A stretch of DNA of 39,012 nucleotides from Planctomycetota bacterium (GTDB lineage Bacteria > Planctomycetota > Planctomycetia > Pirellulales > Thermoguttaceae), in NCBI GenBank assembly GCA_030612765.1, contig JAUWNG010000018.1, forward strand, positions 1 through 39,012, given 5' to 3'. Below the pieces are notes generated by a model, which saw nothing but the letters and a program-made list of their open reading frames with translations, was not told where the DNA came from and searched no databases. Below, piece after piece: positions 9,514 through 16,981 of this stretch (its first letter is position 1; the number at the start of each line of letters is the position of its first letter). The position numbers and the translations under genes were made by a program.

Positions 9514-9543
9514 ATCATACCAGCCGCACAACGCCGGTCACAA
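9514..9543 (-). promoter_or_regulatory. Predicted leaderless promoter of amrS
   Basis: Read on the minus strand: TTGTGA (9543-9538), 18 bp, TATGAT (9519-9514), then six bases and the ATG at 9507. Transcription would start at or next to the A of the start codon. No Shine-Dalgarno sequence fits. The same layout precedes the LRR gene at 33839. Confidence 0.45.
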
Positions 9544-9561
9544 GTGACCGGGCTAAACGAA

Positions 9562-10860
9562 TTATTCGGCCTCGGCCGTCAAGTATTTTACGGCCGCCTG
9601 CAATTGGCGGTCCGCGAACGTCGGCTTTTCGACTTCCGTTGCGGGCGGATGCAAAATGTCGCGATTGCGGCGGTCGCGGATCAATTCGAGCATCTCGCGG
9701 CCGTCGAGCGTGATCCGATAACCTTCGTCCGGCGTCACTCCCCACTCGTCGTTGTCCTTGGCGTTGGGAAAACGGTGGATGTTCTTTCCGTTGGGGCGGC
9801 GATAGCCGGCGGTGGTCAGTTTCAGGGCGCCGCGGCCGTCGGCCAGTTCGATCAGGTTCTGCACGCTCCCTTTGCCCCAGGTCCGCTCGCCGACCACGAC
9901 CGCCCGCCGGTGGTCTTGCAGACAGGCGGCGACGATCTCGCTGGAGCTGGCGCTGTATCGGTTGACCAGCACGACCATCGGAATGTCCTCGAAGGCGCCT
10001 TCTTCGTGGGCGTTCCATACGCGTTCGGGGCTGTTGCGGCCCTCGGCCGAGACGATCCGTCCCTTGGAGATAAACAGATCGCTCGTTTCGATTGCCGCGG
10101 CGAGCAGCCCGCCGGGATTGAACCGCAGGTCGATGATCAGCCCCCGCATTTTTTCTTTTTTCAGTTGCGTCAATACCCGCCGCAACTCGCCGGCGGTGTC
10201 GCGGCTGAAGGCGACCAGCCGCACGTAGCCGATATCTTCCCGCGGCTTGAACGTGTAGTCCCAGGAGCCGTCCGGTTTGCGGCCGTCGCCCAACACGGTG
10301 TCGATGTGGATTTTTTCTCGGGTGATGGTGACTTTTCGCGCGGCGTCCTCGCCCGGATGCACGATAACGAGCGTTACGCTGGTCCCTTCTTCGCCCTTGA
10401 GCAGTTCGACGGCCTCGTCGATTGGGAGTCCGTCGGTGCTTTTTCCGTCGATTTCCAGGATGCGGTCGCCCGCGACGAGGTCCGCGCGATAGGCGGGTGT
10501 GCCGTGGATCGGGCTTAAGATTTTCAGTTGCCCGGCGTCCGCGTCGATCTGAACCCCAATGCCGCCGAACTCGCTCTCGACGCCATCGCGGAACCGCTGC
10601 AATTCTTCCGGGCTGATGTAGGTGGAATAGGGATCGAGGCTGCTCAGCATGCCGCGGATGGCCGATTCGATCAACTCGCGGCGGTCCACCTCGGCGATAT
10701 AGTTCCGCTGGACTTGATCGATGCTGTCGATCAGCGGCTTATAGAGGTCGTAATCGCTCGGCTTAGGCTTCGACGCCTTTTCGGCCGGTGCGGCGATTGC
10801 CGCCGGCGACGTTAAGGTCAGCAGCGCGAAAACGATGAACCAGTGCAAACCTCGAATCAT
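9562..10860 (-). CDS. S41 family carboxyl-terminal processing protease
   Basis: The product is 432 residues. Its N-terminal signal peptide (M-I-R-G-L-H-W-F-I-V-F-A-L-L-T-L-T ending A-A-I-A-A) predicts a periplasmic location. The family N-terminal region (D-P-Y-S-T-Y-I-S-P-E-E) is followed by a PDZ domain (F-G-G-I-G-V-Q-I...V-A-G-D-R-I-L-E-I-D-G). The catalytic core has D-L-R-F-N-P-G-G, the serine segment Y-S-A-S-S-S-E-I and the lysine segment W-G-K-G-S-V-Q, so the Ser-Lys dyad is intact. It should trim or degrade exported proteins from their C-termini. The start at 10860 is set by the signal peptide and an AGGAG about 9 nt upstream; extending to 10956 would only translate the MITE. The TlpA-like gene lies upstream, separated by that MITE. 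Confidence 0.93.
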   Translation of the reverse strand: MIRGLHWFIVFALLTLTSPAAIAAPAEKASKPKPSDYDLYKPLIDSIDQVQRNYIAEVDRRELIESAIRGMLSSLDPYSTYISPEELQRFRDGVESEFGGIGVQIDADAGQLKILSPIHGTPAYRADLVAGDRILEIDGKSTDGLPIDEAVELLKGEEGTSVTLVIVHPGEDAARKVTITREKIHIDTVLGDGRKPDGSWDYTFKPREDIGYVRLVAFSRDTAGELRRVLTQLKKEKMRGLIIDLRFNPGGLLAAAIETSDLFISKGRIVSAEGRNSPERVWNAHEEGAFEDIPMVVLVNRYSASSSEIVAACLQDHRRAVVVGERTWGKGSVQNLIELADGRGALKLTTAGYRRPNGKNIHRFPNAKDNDEWGVTPDEGYRITLDGREMLELIRDRRNRDILHPPATEVEKPTFADRQLQAAVKYLTAEAE

Positions 10861-10891
10861 GGAAGTCTCGCTCCTTTTCTTCCGATTGTAA

Positions 10892-11018
<127 letters not shown>

Positions 11019-11037
11019 GTAGGGGCTGTTGTCATAC

Positions 11038-11700
11038 TCAGTGTTGCTCGCCGGGCGGTCCGCTCTCTCTGTCTAGGACCATTCCGATATATCGTTCCAT
11101 TTCGGTCTCCAGGCCGGACCGATAGCCCACCCACACGGCGCGGATCACGCCGCCGCGATCCAGCAACAAGGTAGTGGGAAAATTCCGGAAGTCGATCGAA
11201 CCGCCCAAAACGTTTTGTGTAGTGGAATGAGGATCGTAATAGGTGGGCAGGTCGAGGTCCAATTGTTCCAGTAACCCGGCGGTCTCTTCGCGCAACGATT
11301 CCACGTCGTCTCTCCGACCGGCCGGAGAGCAGGAGACGGCCAGCAGCAGAAAGGCTTTTTGGCCGGCGTACCGCTCCCGAAGCTCGGCCATCCGCGGCAG
11401 TTCGCGGCGGCAGGGCGAGCACCATGTGCCCCAGAAGTTCAGCAACACGACGCGGCCTTTGAGGTCATCGAGCGAAACGGGCCGCCCCTCGCCGGTCAAA
11501 GGGAGCAGTCTGAAGTATCCCAAAGACTTTCCTACCCCCGTCTGGAGCGTGGGATTGGGGCGAGGCTCGTGGAGGCGGGTAAACCGCCAGTATCCCGCCA
11601 GCAACCCCACGACGATTACCGCGATAATCGACAGCGGGGCAAGATGCATTCTCAGCACCTGCGAGCGTTTCAATGGTTCGGGCTGCTTGGATCGCACCAT
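11038..11700 (-). CDS. TlpA-like membrane-anchored thioredoxin-fold protein
   Basis: The product is 220 residues. Residues 21-38 form one transmembrane helix (P-L-S-I-I-A-V-I-V-V-G-L-L-A-G), so the domain faces the periplasm. The thioredoxin motif is F-W-G-T-W-C-S-P-C, with cysteines 94 and 97, and the cis-Pro segment is F-R-N-F-P-T-T-L-L. It probably reduces or transfers disulfides, as in ResA/TlpA proteins; the partner is unknown. The start at 11700 is supported by AGAGGAG about 9 nt upstream and by the membrane segment; an upstream ATG at 11922 would translate repeat DNA. Confidence 0.88.
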   Translation of the reverse strand: MVRSKQPEPLKRSQVLRMHLAPLSIIAVIVVGLLAGYWRFTRLHEPRPNPTLQTGVGKSLGYFRLLPLTGEGRPVSLDDLKGRVVLLNFWGTWCSPCRRELPRMAELRERYAGQKAFLLLAVSCSPAGRRDDVESLREETAGLLEQLDLDLPTYYDPHSTTQNVLGGSIDFRNFPTTLLLDRGGVIRAVWVGYRSGLETEMERYIGMVLDRESGPPGEQH

Positions 11701-11755
11701 GCCGCGGTCTCCTCTACTAATGTCTTCGTGTTGCGGAAAGCGTCGCCGCCCCCTT

Positions 11756-11818
11756 GTCATTCTGAGCGAAGCGAAGAATCTCCGCACTTCGAGACCCTTC
11801 GCTTCGCTCAGGGTGACG
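11756..11818. repeat. Inverted pair of the TCATTCTGAGCG repeat family
   Basis: GTCATTCTGAGCGAAGCGAAG is followed after a short spacer by its inverse (CTTCGCTTCGCTCAGGGTGAC). The same arrangement recurs at 14921-14984 with small changes, so this is a dispersed palindromic repeat. Here it lies upstream of the TlpA-like gene. Confidence 0.75.
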
Positions 11819-11911
11819 GAAATGGACCTTCCGCAACAGAAGCTAATGTCTTGTGGTGGGGACGACCCCCGTCGCCGACGACGATAGTATATGGTAATTT
11901 GTACCGAGTGT

Positions 11912-12050
11912 TTAGAGCGCATTTCTCACCACGGTGTGCCACTGCTTGGAACAAGCAGTGCTGGGGCAATGGTTTACGCTCGGCACTGCTTCTGCGAAGC
12001 AGTGGCACACTGTTGCCAATTCTCCTCGTGTGGTGAGAAATGCGGGTTAG
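11912..12050. repeat. MITE related to the IS1380 element of this window
   Basis: Terminal inverted repeats CGCATTTCTCACCAC (11918-11932) and GTGGTGAGAAATGCG (12030-12044) are perfect over 15 bp. TTAG lies just outside on both sides (11912-11915 and 12047-12050) and looks like a target duplication. The ends match those of the 34079-36571 element. Between them are two nested palindromes of the GTGCCACTGCTT type. There is no gene inside. Confidence 0.7.
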
Positions 12051-12082
12051 AGCGAATTGCATATTCCATACGGGAGAACGCC

Positions 12083-12664
12083 ATGAGATATGAAGTCGAG
12101 ATGAAGTTCCCCGTAGCCGACATGTCGGCGTTGGAGGCCCGGCTGACGGGGCTGGGAACAACCATCGCGGCCGCCCAGCCGGAGGTGGACGTTTATTTCG
12201 CCCATCCGGCCCGTGATTATTCCCAAACCGACGAGGCCCTGCGTCTGCGCCGGAAAGGGACGGCCTATTCGATCACATACAAAGGCCCCAAGATCGACGC
12301 GGCCACGAAAACCCGCCGCGAGATCGACCTGCCTCTGGCCACGGACGAAGAGGGCTTCAGGGCGTGGTTCGACATGTTGGAGGCGTTGGGGTTCAGCATC
12401 GCGGGCGAGGTCCGCAAGTCGCGTCGAAAGGCCCATGTCCTTTGGCAAGAGAGGAGCGTGGAGGTCTCGCTCGACGCGGTCGAACGGCTGGGCGAGTTCA
12501 TCGAGCTGGAGTTGGTCGTCGACGATGGATCGGCGGCTGAATCGCCACGTTCACCTTCCATCGAGGCTGCAAAAACGTGCATCGCCTCGCTCGCCGCCGC
12601 ACTGGGGCTTGAGGTGAGCGAACGGAGGAGCTATCTCGAATTGCTTTTAGACAAAGATCAATGA
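12083..12664 (+). CDS. CYTH-domain protein (class IV adenylate cyclase / triphosphatase family)
   Basis: The product is 193 residues, the usual size for a stand-alone CYTH protein. The N-terminus has the signature E-x-E-x-K (E-V-E-M-K, residues 4-8). Basic and acidic strands follow (A-L-R-L-R-R-K-G, T-Y-K-G-P, T-R-R-E-I-D, R-K-S-R-R and E-L-E-L-V-V near the end), which build the triphosphate tunnel. It should bind a triphosphate and divalent metal and act as a CyaB-type cyclase or, as likely, a phosphatase on triphosphates; sequence alone cannot decide. The start has GGGAG 7 nt upstream. lpxB follows on the same strand after 140 bp. Confidence 0.88.
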   Translation: MRYEVEMKFPVADMSALEARLTGLGTTIAAAQPEVDVYFAHPARDYSQTDEALRLRRKGTAYSITYKGPKIDAATKTRREIDLPLATDEEGFRAWFDMLEALGFSIAGEVRKSRRKAHVLWQERSVEVSLDAVERLGEFIELELVVDDGSAAESPRSPSIEAAKTCIASLAAALGLEVSERRSYLELLLDKDQ

Positions 12665-12720
12665 GGGGGAAACTGCACTTTCCCTAGCCCTCCCAATTTG
12701 CGATACTCCGCAACAACGTA

Positions 12721-12766
12721 GACGCACCACAATCAAGCGATCCACATGGTGCGTCGCGGACGCACC
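12721..12766. repeat. Short palindromic repeat (GGTGCGTC family)
   Basis: GGTGCGTC-GCG-GACGCACC (12748-12766) is a perfect 8-bp stem, with another GACGCACC at 12721. It lies in the gap before lpxB and resembles REP-type units. Confidence 0.5.
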
Positions 12767-12804
12767 CTACGGGTTGAGATAATTGCGATTCGGACGGAAC
12801 CGAC

Positions 12805-14010
12805 ATGCCTCGATCCAGACCACCGACGATCTTCTTTTCGGCCGGCGAGCCAAGCGGCGACCTGCACGGCGCGAACCTGATCCGCCAGTTGCGGGAACGT
12901 TGCCCGGAGATTCAGGCCGTCGGCTACGGCGGGCCGAAAATGGCCGAGGCGGGATGCCGGCTGCACGCCGACCTGACCGCGCTGGCCGTGATGTGGTTCG
13001 CCCGCGTGTTGGTCAACTTACACAAGTTCCTGAATCTGGCGAGTCGGGCCGACCGATATTTCCGCCACCACAAGCCGGACGCCGTGGTGCTGATCGACTA
13101 TCCGGGCTTCAATTGGTGGATCGCCCGTCGGGCGAAGGCCCACGGGATTCCCGTGTTTTACTTCATGCCGCCGCAAATTTGGGCCTGGGCGCGGTGGCGG
13201 GTGGGCAAGATGCGGCGGTTGGTGGACCACGCACTGTGCAGCCTGCCCTTCGAGGAGGAGTGGCTGCGGCGGCACGGCTGCAATGCGACATTCGTGGGCC
13301 ACCCCTTCTTCGACGAAGTACGCCGCCACCGGTACGACGAGCGGTTCATCGAAGAGCATCGCAACCGCCCCGGACCATTGGTGGCGATTTTACCCGGCTC
13401 GCGGACCCAGGAGGTCACCCACAACCTCCGCTGGTTCCTCAAGGCGGCGGCGATTGTACGCCAAAAAGTGCCCGACGCGCGGTTCGCATTGGCTTGTTTC
13501 AAGCCTCATCATGCCGAGTTGGCCCGACGGGCCGTAGAGCAAAGCGGAGTGCCGGTCGAAATCCACGTGGGCAAGACGCCCGAGTTGATGCGGCTGGCCG
13601 ATTGCACGATGTCGGTATCCGGCTCGGTGTCGCTGGAGTTGCTCTATCACACCACTCCGACGGTGATCCTCTACTGGATCAGCCGCTCCGCGTATTTTGT
13701 GCAGGGGTTTTTCCGCAAGGTAAAGTACATTACCCTGGTCAACCTGTTGGCGACCGACGGCCTGGAGTCGGAGGACCTTACGCCGTTCGACCCGTCGCAG
13801 CCGGACGCCGATCGGATCCTTTTTCCGGAGTACCTGACCTGCGAGGACAAATCGGCCCAGATAGCCGGTCACGTCATCGAGTGGTTGACCGATCCGGCCG
13901 CTCGGGCGAAGCGTGTCGAGGCGCTGGCCGCGTTGAAGGCCCAAGTGGCCCACGGCGGGGCATCCAGCCGGGCCGCCGAATATATATTGGAGGTAGTGGA
14001 TAGTGGATAG
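12805..14010 (+). CDS. lpxB: Lipid-A-disaccharide synthase
   Basis: The enzyme joins UDP-2,3-diacylglucosamine and 2,3-diacylglucosamine 1-phosphate to form the lipid A disaccharide at the inner membrane. The product is 401 residues, slightly longer than typical (about 380). Diagnostic segments are F-F-S-A-G-E-P-S-G-D-L-H-G at residues 10-22, V-G-Y-G-G-P-K-M, P-P-Q-I-W-A-W, G-H-P-F-F-D and L-P-G-S-R-T-Q-E-V, followed by S-G-S-V-S-L-E-L near residue 275. Its presence implies an outer membrane with lipid A. The Shine-Dalgarno sequence is weak (GGACGGAA). The last codons and the stop lie in a heptamer tandem repeat. Confidence 0.96.
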   Translation: MPRSRPPTIFFSAGEPSGDLHGANLIRQLRERCPEIQAVGYGGPKMAEAGCRLHADLTALAVMWFARVLVNLHKFLNLASRADRYFRHHKPDAVVLIDYPGFNWWIARRAKAHGIPVFYFMPPQIWAWARWRVGKMRRLVDHALCSLPFEEEWLRRHGCNATFVGHPFFDEVRRHRYDERFIEEHRNRPGPLVAILPGSRTQEVTHNLRWFLKAAAIVRQKVPDARFALACFKPHHAELARRAVEQSGVPVEIHVGKTPELMRLADCTMSVSGSVSLELLYHTTPTVILYWISRSAYFVQGFFRKVKYITLVNLLATDGLESEDLTPFDPSQPDADRILFPEYLTCEDKSAQIAGHVIEWLTDPAARAKRVEALAALKAQVAHGGASSRAAEYILEVVDSG

Positions 14011-14038
14011 TGGGTAGTGGATAGTGGGTAGTGGGTAG
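13994..14038 (+). repeat. Tandem heptamer TAGTGG(A/G) over the lpxB stop codon
   Basis: Six full heptamers and a partial one follow without gaps. The lpxB stop TAG (14008-14010) is the start of the third copy. Because 7 is not a multiple of 3, the array places TAG in all three plus-strand frames. Confidence 0.85.
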
Positions 14039-14042
14039 AATG

Positions 14043-14112
14043 TTTAGCCGCCGCGTCCACGCGGCGTTGAAGTTTGGATAGATTTAACGCCCCAGGACTG
14101 CGGTCCTGGGGG
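14043..14112. repeat. Two REP-like palindromes in the lpxB-protease gap
   Basis: The first (14043-14066) is TTAG-CCGCCGCG-TCCA-CGCGGCG, of the same family as 5971-6048. The second (14086-14111) is AACGCCCCAGGACTGCGGTCCTGGGG, of the same family as 6484-6561. The GTG at 14112 lies at the end of the second unit. Confidence 0.65.
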
Positions 14113-14144
14113 TGAAAAAGACTTGTTTTCTCCAGGAGTCCCCC

Positions 14145-14894
14145 GTGCTACTCGGCGAACCCCCGCGAACCCAGGCCGATCTGAACTTCTCGCTGCTGGG
14201 CATTCCAGTCCGCGTCCACCCGTTTTTTTGGCTGGTGGCCCTGTTTTTGGGCTATCGCATCATGAGCGACGCCGCCTCCGTGCTGATATGGTTCACCGCC
14301 GTGTTCGTGGGGGTTCTAGTCCACGAGATGGGACATGCCCTGACGATGAGGGCATACGGGTATTACCCGTGGATCACGCTCTACAGCTTCGGCGGTCTGG
14401 CCTCCTACGACCAGCGAAACGCCTCCCACTCGACGGGTCCGGGATCGCTGGGGCAAGTCCTCATTTCCCTGGCCGGGCCTGCGGCGGGGTTCTTGCTGGC
14501 CGCCCTGCTGATCTTAGGAATCCTAGCGGCAGGGTACGGAAAGGCACTCTATTTCTTCGAGTCAGGGATGCTAATTCCTCGGTTTTACCTGCCGGACTCG
14601 CGTCTGGGAGACTTGCTCGACCAACTCCTTTTCGTTTGTATTGCCTGGGGTGTGCTCAACCTCCTGCCGATTTATCCCCTCGACGGCGGACAGATCGCCC
14701 GGGAGATCCTGCTTCGACTGGACACCCGCGATGGCATCCGCCGATCGATGCAACTGTCGATCTTTGCCGCCGCCGCGGTGGCGATATTCTGGCTCTTCCA
14801 GTGGGGCGGCCTCTTTGTCCCCTTGATGTTCGGCTATCTCGCCTACTCCAACTTCATCGCGTTGCAGGCCTACAGATTTCGCAGTCCATGGTAG
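14145..14894 (+). CDS. Site-2-protease-type (M50) membrane metalloprotease
   Basis: The product is 249 residues with about five hydrophobic segments. The zinc motif H-E-M-G-H (in V-L-V-H-E-M-G-H-A-L) sits in the second membrane helix. The second conserved motif, N-L-L-P-I-Y-P-L-D-G-G-Q, supplies the third metal ligand (Asp). It belongs to the short M50 proteases that cut substrates within the membrane; the substrate cannot be predicted. I place the start at GTG 14145 because AGGAG lies 7 nt upstream. A GTG at 14112 would start inside a palindromic repeat and add 11 residues unlike the family. Confidence 0.9.
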   Translation: MLLGEPPRTQADLNFSLLGIPVRVHPFFWLVALFLGYRIMSDAASVLIWFTAVFVGVLVHEMGHALTMRAYGYYPWITLYSFGGLASYDQRNASHSTGPGSLGQVLISLAGPAAGFLLAALLILGILAAGYGKALYFFESGMLIPRFYLPDSRLGDLLDQLLFVCIAWGVLNLLPIYPLDGGQIAREILLRLDTRDGIRRSMQLSIFAAAAVAIFWLFQWGGLFVPLMFGYLAYSNFIALQAYRFRSPW

Positions 14895-14899
14895 CGTTG

Positions 14900-14912
14900 G
14901 TAACCGTTCACG
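14900..14912 (+). repeat. Solitary IS66-like terminal repeat
   Basis: GTAACCGTTCACG is identical to the first 13 bases of both ends of the IS66 element at 31441-32933. No transposase or second end lies nearby, so it is a lone end or part of a short repeat. Confidence 0.45.
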
Positions 14913-14920
14913 GGGCACCA

Positions 14921-14984
14921 GTCATTCTGAGCGTAGCGAAGAATCTCCTTGGCTGCCGAGATCCTTCGCTACGCTCAGGATGAC
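14921..14984. repeat. Second inverted pair of the TCATTCTGAGCG repeat family
   Basis: GTCATTCTGAGCGTAGCGAAG and its inverse (CTTCGCTACGCTCAGGATGAC) are separated by about 20 bp. It matches the pair at 11756-11818 except for compensating changes in both arms (GCGAAGC against GCGTAGC), which keep the stem paired. Confidence 0.75.
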
Positions 14985-15037
14985 TTGCTGAGGCGTTAGC
15001 CACCAAACTTGGAACTACTGAGTCTGCGAAAAAGACC

Positions 15038-15065
15038 TTGCAAAAATTCACGAAACCGATAGAAT
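15038..15065 (+). promoter_or_regulatory. Probable sigma70-type promoter of the Lys-rich microprotein
   Basis: TTGCAA (15038-15043) and TAGAAT (15060-15065) are 16 bp apart in an AT-rich stretch. Transcription would begin near 15072, leaving a leader of about 80 nt before the GTG at 15154. Confidence 0.45.
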
Positions 15066-15153
15066 ATTTCTCTGAGCGGGTAAGTAGCCGAACATCCGAT
15101 GGTTGGATTCATCGGACGGACGCCCGCCATAACCTCTTGACGGAGGAGTGACC

Positions 15154-15246
15154 GTGGCCAAGAAGAAGGTTGTTAAGAAGGTCGTTGCGAAGAAGAAACC
15201 GACGACCAAGAAGAAGGCCGTAAAGAAGGGTTGCTGCTGCAAGTAG
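15154..15246 (+). CDS. 30-residue Lys-rich microprotein ending in Cys-Cys-Cys-Lys
   Basis: GTG at 15154 follows a strong GGAGGAG (15142-15148) at good spacing, and a promoter-like pair lies upstream. Of 30 residues, 15 are Lys. The chain reads M-A-K-K-K-V-V-K-K-V-V, continues with K-K-K-P-T-T-K-K-K and ends K-K-G-C-C-C-K. The basic part resembles the tails of bacterial histone H1-like proteins and could bind DNA or RNA; the cysteine cluster could bind metal or form disulfides. Both are inference, as I know no named family. The frame is too short for most gene finders. A hairpin follows about 60 bp downstream. Confidence 0.6.
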   Translation: MAKKKVVKKVVAKKKPTTKKKAVKKGCCCK

Positions 15247-15304
15247 TTGCCGGCGGCACGCGGCCGGTCAAGGCCGCGGCGAATCGCACCGACTACGACG
15301 AGAA

Positions 15305-15337
15305 AGGGCCGCCGGGAGACAGTATCTCGACGGCCCT
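15305..15337 (+). terminator. Hairpin downstream of the microprotein, possible terminator
   Basis: AGGGCCG (15305-15311) pairs with CGGCCCT (15331-15337), and inside it GAGA pairs with TCTC. There is only a weak T content afterwards, so termination is a guess. The rest of 15247-15442 shows no gene. Confidence 0.35.
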
Positions 15338-15442
15338 AAGTGTTTGTCGGCGAGGTATTATGGTCATCTCGTGCCTCTCCCTGCCGCCGCGTCCGGCTTG
15401 CCACGGGATACGACGGGGGAGTTCGACCGGCGGCGATGCGAC

Positions 15443-15470
15443 TTGCCCTCGGCGGATGTTCCTGTATGCT
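15443..15470 (+). promoter_or_regulatory. Probable promoter of tRNA-Arg
   Basis: TTGCCC (15443-15448) and TATGCT (15465-15470) are 16 bp apart. The -10 box ends 26 bp before the mature tRNA 5' end. Confidence 0.4.
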
Positions 15471-15496
15471 TTATCTTTTTGGCAAATGTCGACTTC

Positions 15497-15570
15497 GCGC
15501 CCGTAGCTCAACTGGATAGAGCATCGGTCTTCGGAACCGAGGGTTGGGGGTTCGAATCCCTCCGGGCGTA
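15497..15570 (+). tRNA. tRNA-Arg (anticodon TCG)
   Basis: A full cloverleaf is visible: acceptor stem GCGCCCG with CGGGCGT (one G-U pair at the end) and discriminator A, D arm GCTC/GAGC, anticodon stem TCGGT/ACCGA with loop CTTCGGA (anticodon TCG), and T arm GGGGG/CCCTC with loop TTCGAAT. The CCA end is not encoded. A recombinase gene begins 112 bp downstream in the same direction, so the 3' end of this tRNA gene is the likely island attachment site. I found no second copy of it in the window. Confidence 0.96.
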
Positions 15571-15682
15571 CTTCTCATTTTATCGGGGGTTATTGACGTT
15601 TTCCTTGCTTTCAGGTACGCTTGCCGCTGTGTAGTCTACACCCGTTTCTACACCTACAAGCCAAGCCCACAAGGAAGACGTC

Positions 15683-16876
15683 ATGGCAAAGCTGAAAAAA
15701 GCCCCCAAGGCGATAAAGCCCCGTCCAGACTTCCCCCTCTTTCCGCACGCGGCCGGCTACTGGGCCAAGAAGGTGAGGGGGCGGCTGATTTACTTCGGCA
15801 AGGTGGCGGACGACCCCAAGGGGCAGGCCGCACTCGACAAGTGGTTGGAGCAACGCGACGACCTACTCGCCGGCCGGGTGCCCCGCGTGAAGGCCGAGGG
15901 GTTGACCGTCAAAGACCTCTGCAATCATTTCTTGACGGCCAAGAAGGACTTGCTGGACGCCGGCGAGATCAACGTCCGCACTTTCGACGAGCTACGCGAT
16001 ACCTGCAAACGGATCGGCGATGCCTTCGGTTGAGATCGGCCGGTCTCCGACCTTGTGGCCGACGACTTCGGCCATCTACGCCGTGCCATTGCCCGGCAAT
16101 GGGGGCCGGTCAGGCTTGGCAACGAGGTCCAGCGGATTCGTTGCGTGTTCAAGTTTGGCCACGACGCCGGCCTGATCGAACAGCCGGTCAGGTATGGCCC
16201 GGCGTTTAAGAAGCCGAGCCGGAAGGTGTTGCGACTGGAAAGGGGAAAGCGTGGACCGAGGATGCTTGAAGCGGACGAGCTTCGCCGGCTGATCGATGCG
16301 GCGCCCGTGCCGTTGAAGGCCATGATCCTATTGGGGGTGAATTGCGGATTTGGGAATACCGACGTGGCAAGTCTGCCCCGCCGAGCCGTGGACCTGAAAA
16401 CCGGCTGGATTGACTTCCCCCGCCCGAAAACGGGTGTTCCCCGGCGTTGTCGGATATGGCCCGAGACGGTCGCGGCGATCCGCGAGGCACTTGCAAGCCG
16501 TCCAGAGCCACGCATGGAGAAGTACAGCGGGCTTGTATTTCTGACCCCGAGGGGCAACCCGTGGCGAATCTGTGAGCGGCAGGACCAGGAAAACGGGGAT
16601 GTGGGGTTGCGGCTGAGCGACTTCATCGGCAAGTCATTTTCACGTTTCTTAAAAGACTTAGACCTACACAGGCCCGGCGTGGGATTCTATACCTTGCGGC
16701 ACGTTTTTGAGACCGTGGCCGGCGATTCACGCGACCAGATCGGGGTGGACCACATTATGGGCCACAGTCGCAACGATATGGCGAGCGTCTACCGCGAGCG
16801 GATCGACGACGCCCGGCTCATGGCCGTGGTCGAGTTCGTCCGCGCGTGGCTTTTCGGACAACTGGGAACGACGTAG
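15683..16876 (+). pseudogene. Tyrosine recombinase/integrase broken by one in-frame TGA
   Basis: The same frame stays open from ATG 15683 to 16876 (398 codons) except for a TGA at 16031-16033, codon 117. AAGGA precedes the ATG, and TTGACG-17-TACGCT (15593-15621) may be its promoter. The first part is the N-terminal and core-binding region; the rest is the catalytic domain, with G-F-G-N-T-D at about residue 221, Y-T-L-R-H at about 335, I-M-G-H at about 357 and the Y-R-E-R-I tyrosine at about 370. G-F-G-N-T-D in place of the usual first-Arg segment is common in planctomycete integrases as I recall them. A single CGA-to-TGA change explains the stop, because Arg fits the sequence A-F-G-x-D-R. The enzyme would have driven integration at the adjacent tRNA-Arg gene. 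An internal restart at 16055 would lack the N-terminal arm. Confidence 0.85.
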
Positions 16877-16981
16877 GATCGACATTGCCGAGAAGGCCCT
16901 CGACGGGGCCAGACGGGTGTGCATGGTCCCCTTCGCCTTCTATGGTTTCAGCGGCTGCTGATCCGTCCCCGGCCCGCCCCC

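Noticed and set aside
13994-14038. CRISPR-like array
   Set aside because: The units are 7 bp with no spacers; no cas gene is present anywhere in the window.
15344-15634. Plus-strand frame reading through the tRNA (A-P-V-A-Q-L-D-R-A-S)
   Set aside because: This is the well-known false translation of a tRNA-Arg gene.
16031-16033. TGA in the integrase as recoded (Sec or Trp)
   Set aside because: No recoding signal is seen, and other TGA codons end genes normally here, including those of the helicase and methylase; Arg fits the position through one C-to-T change.
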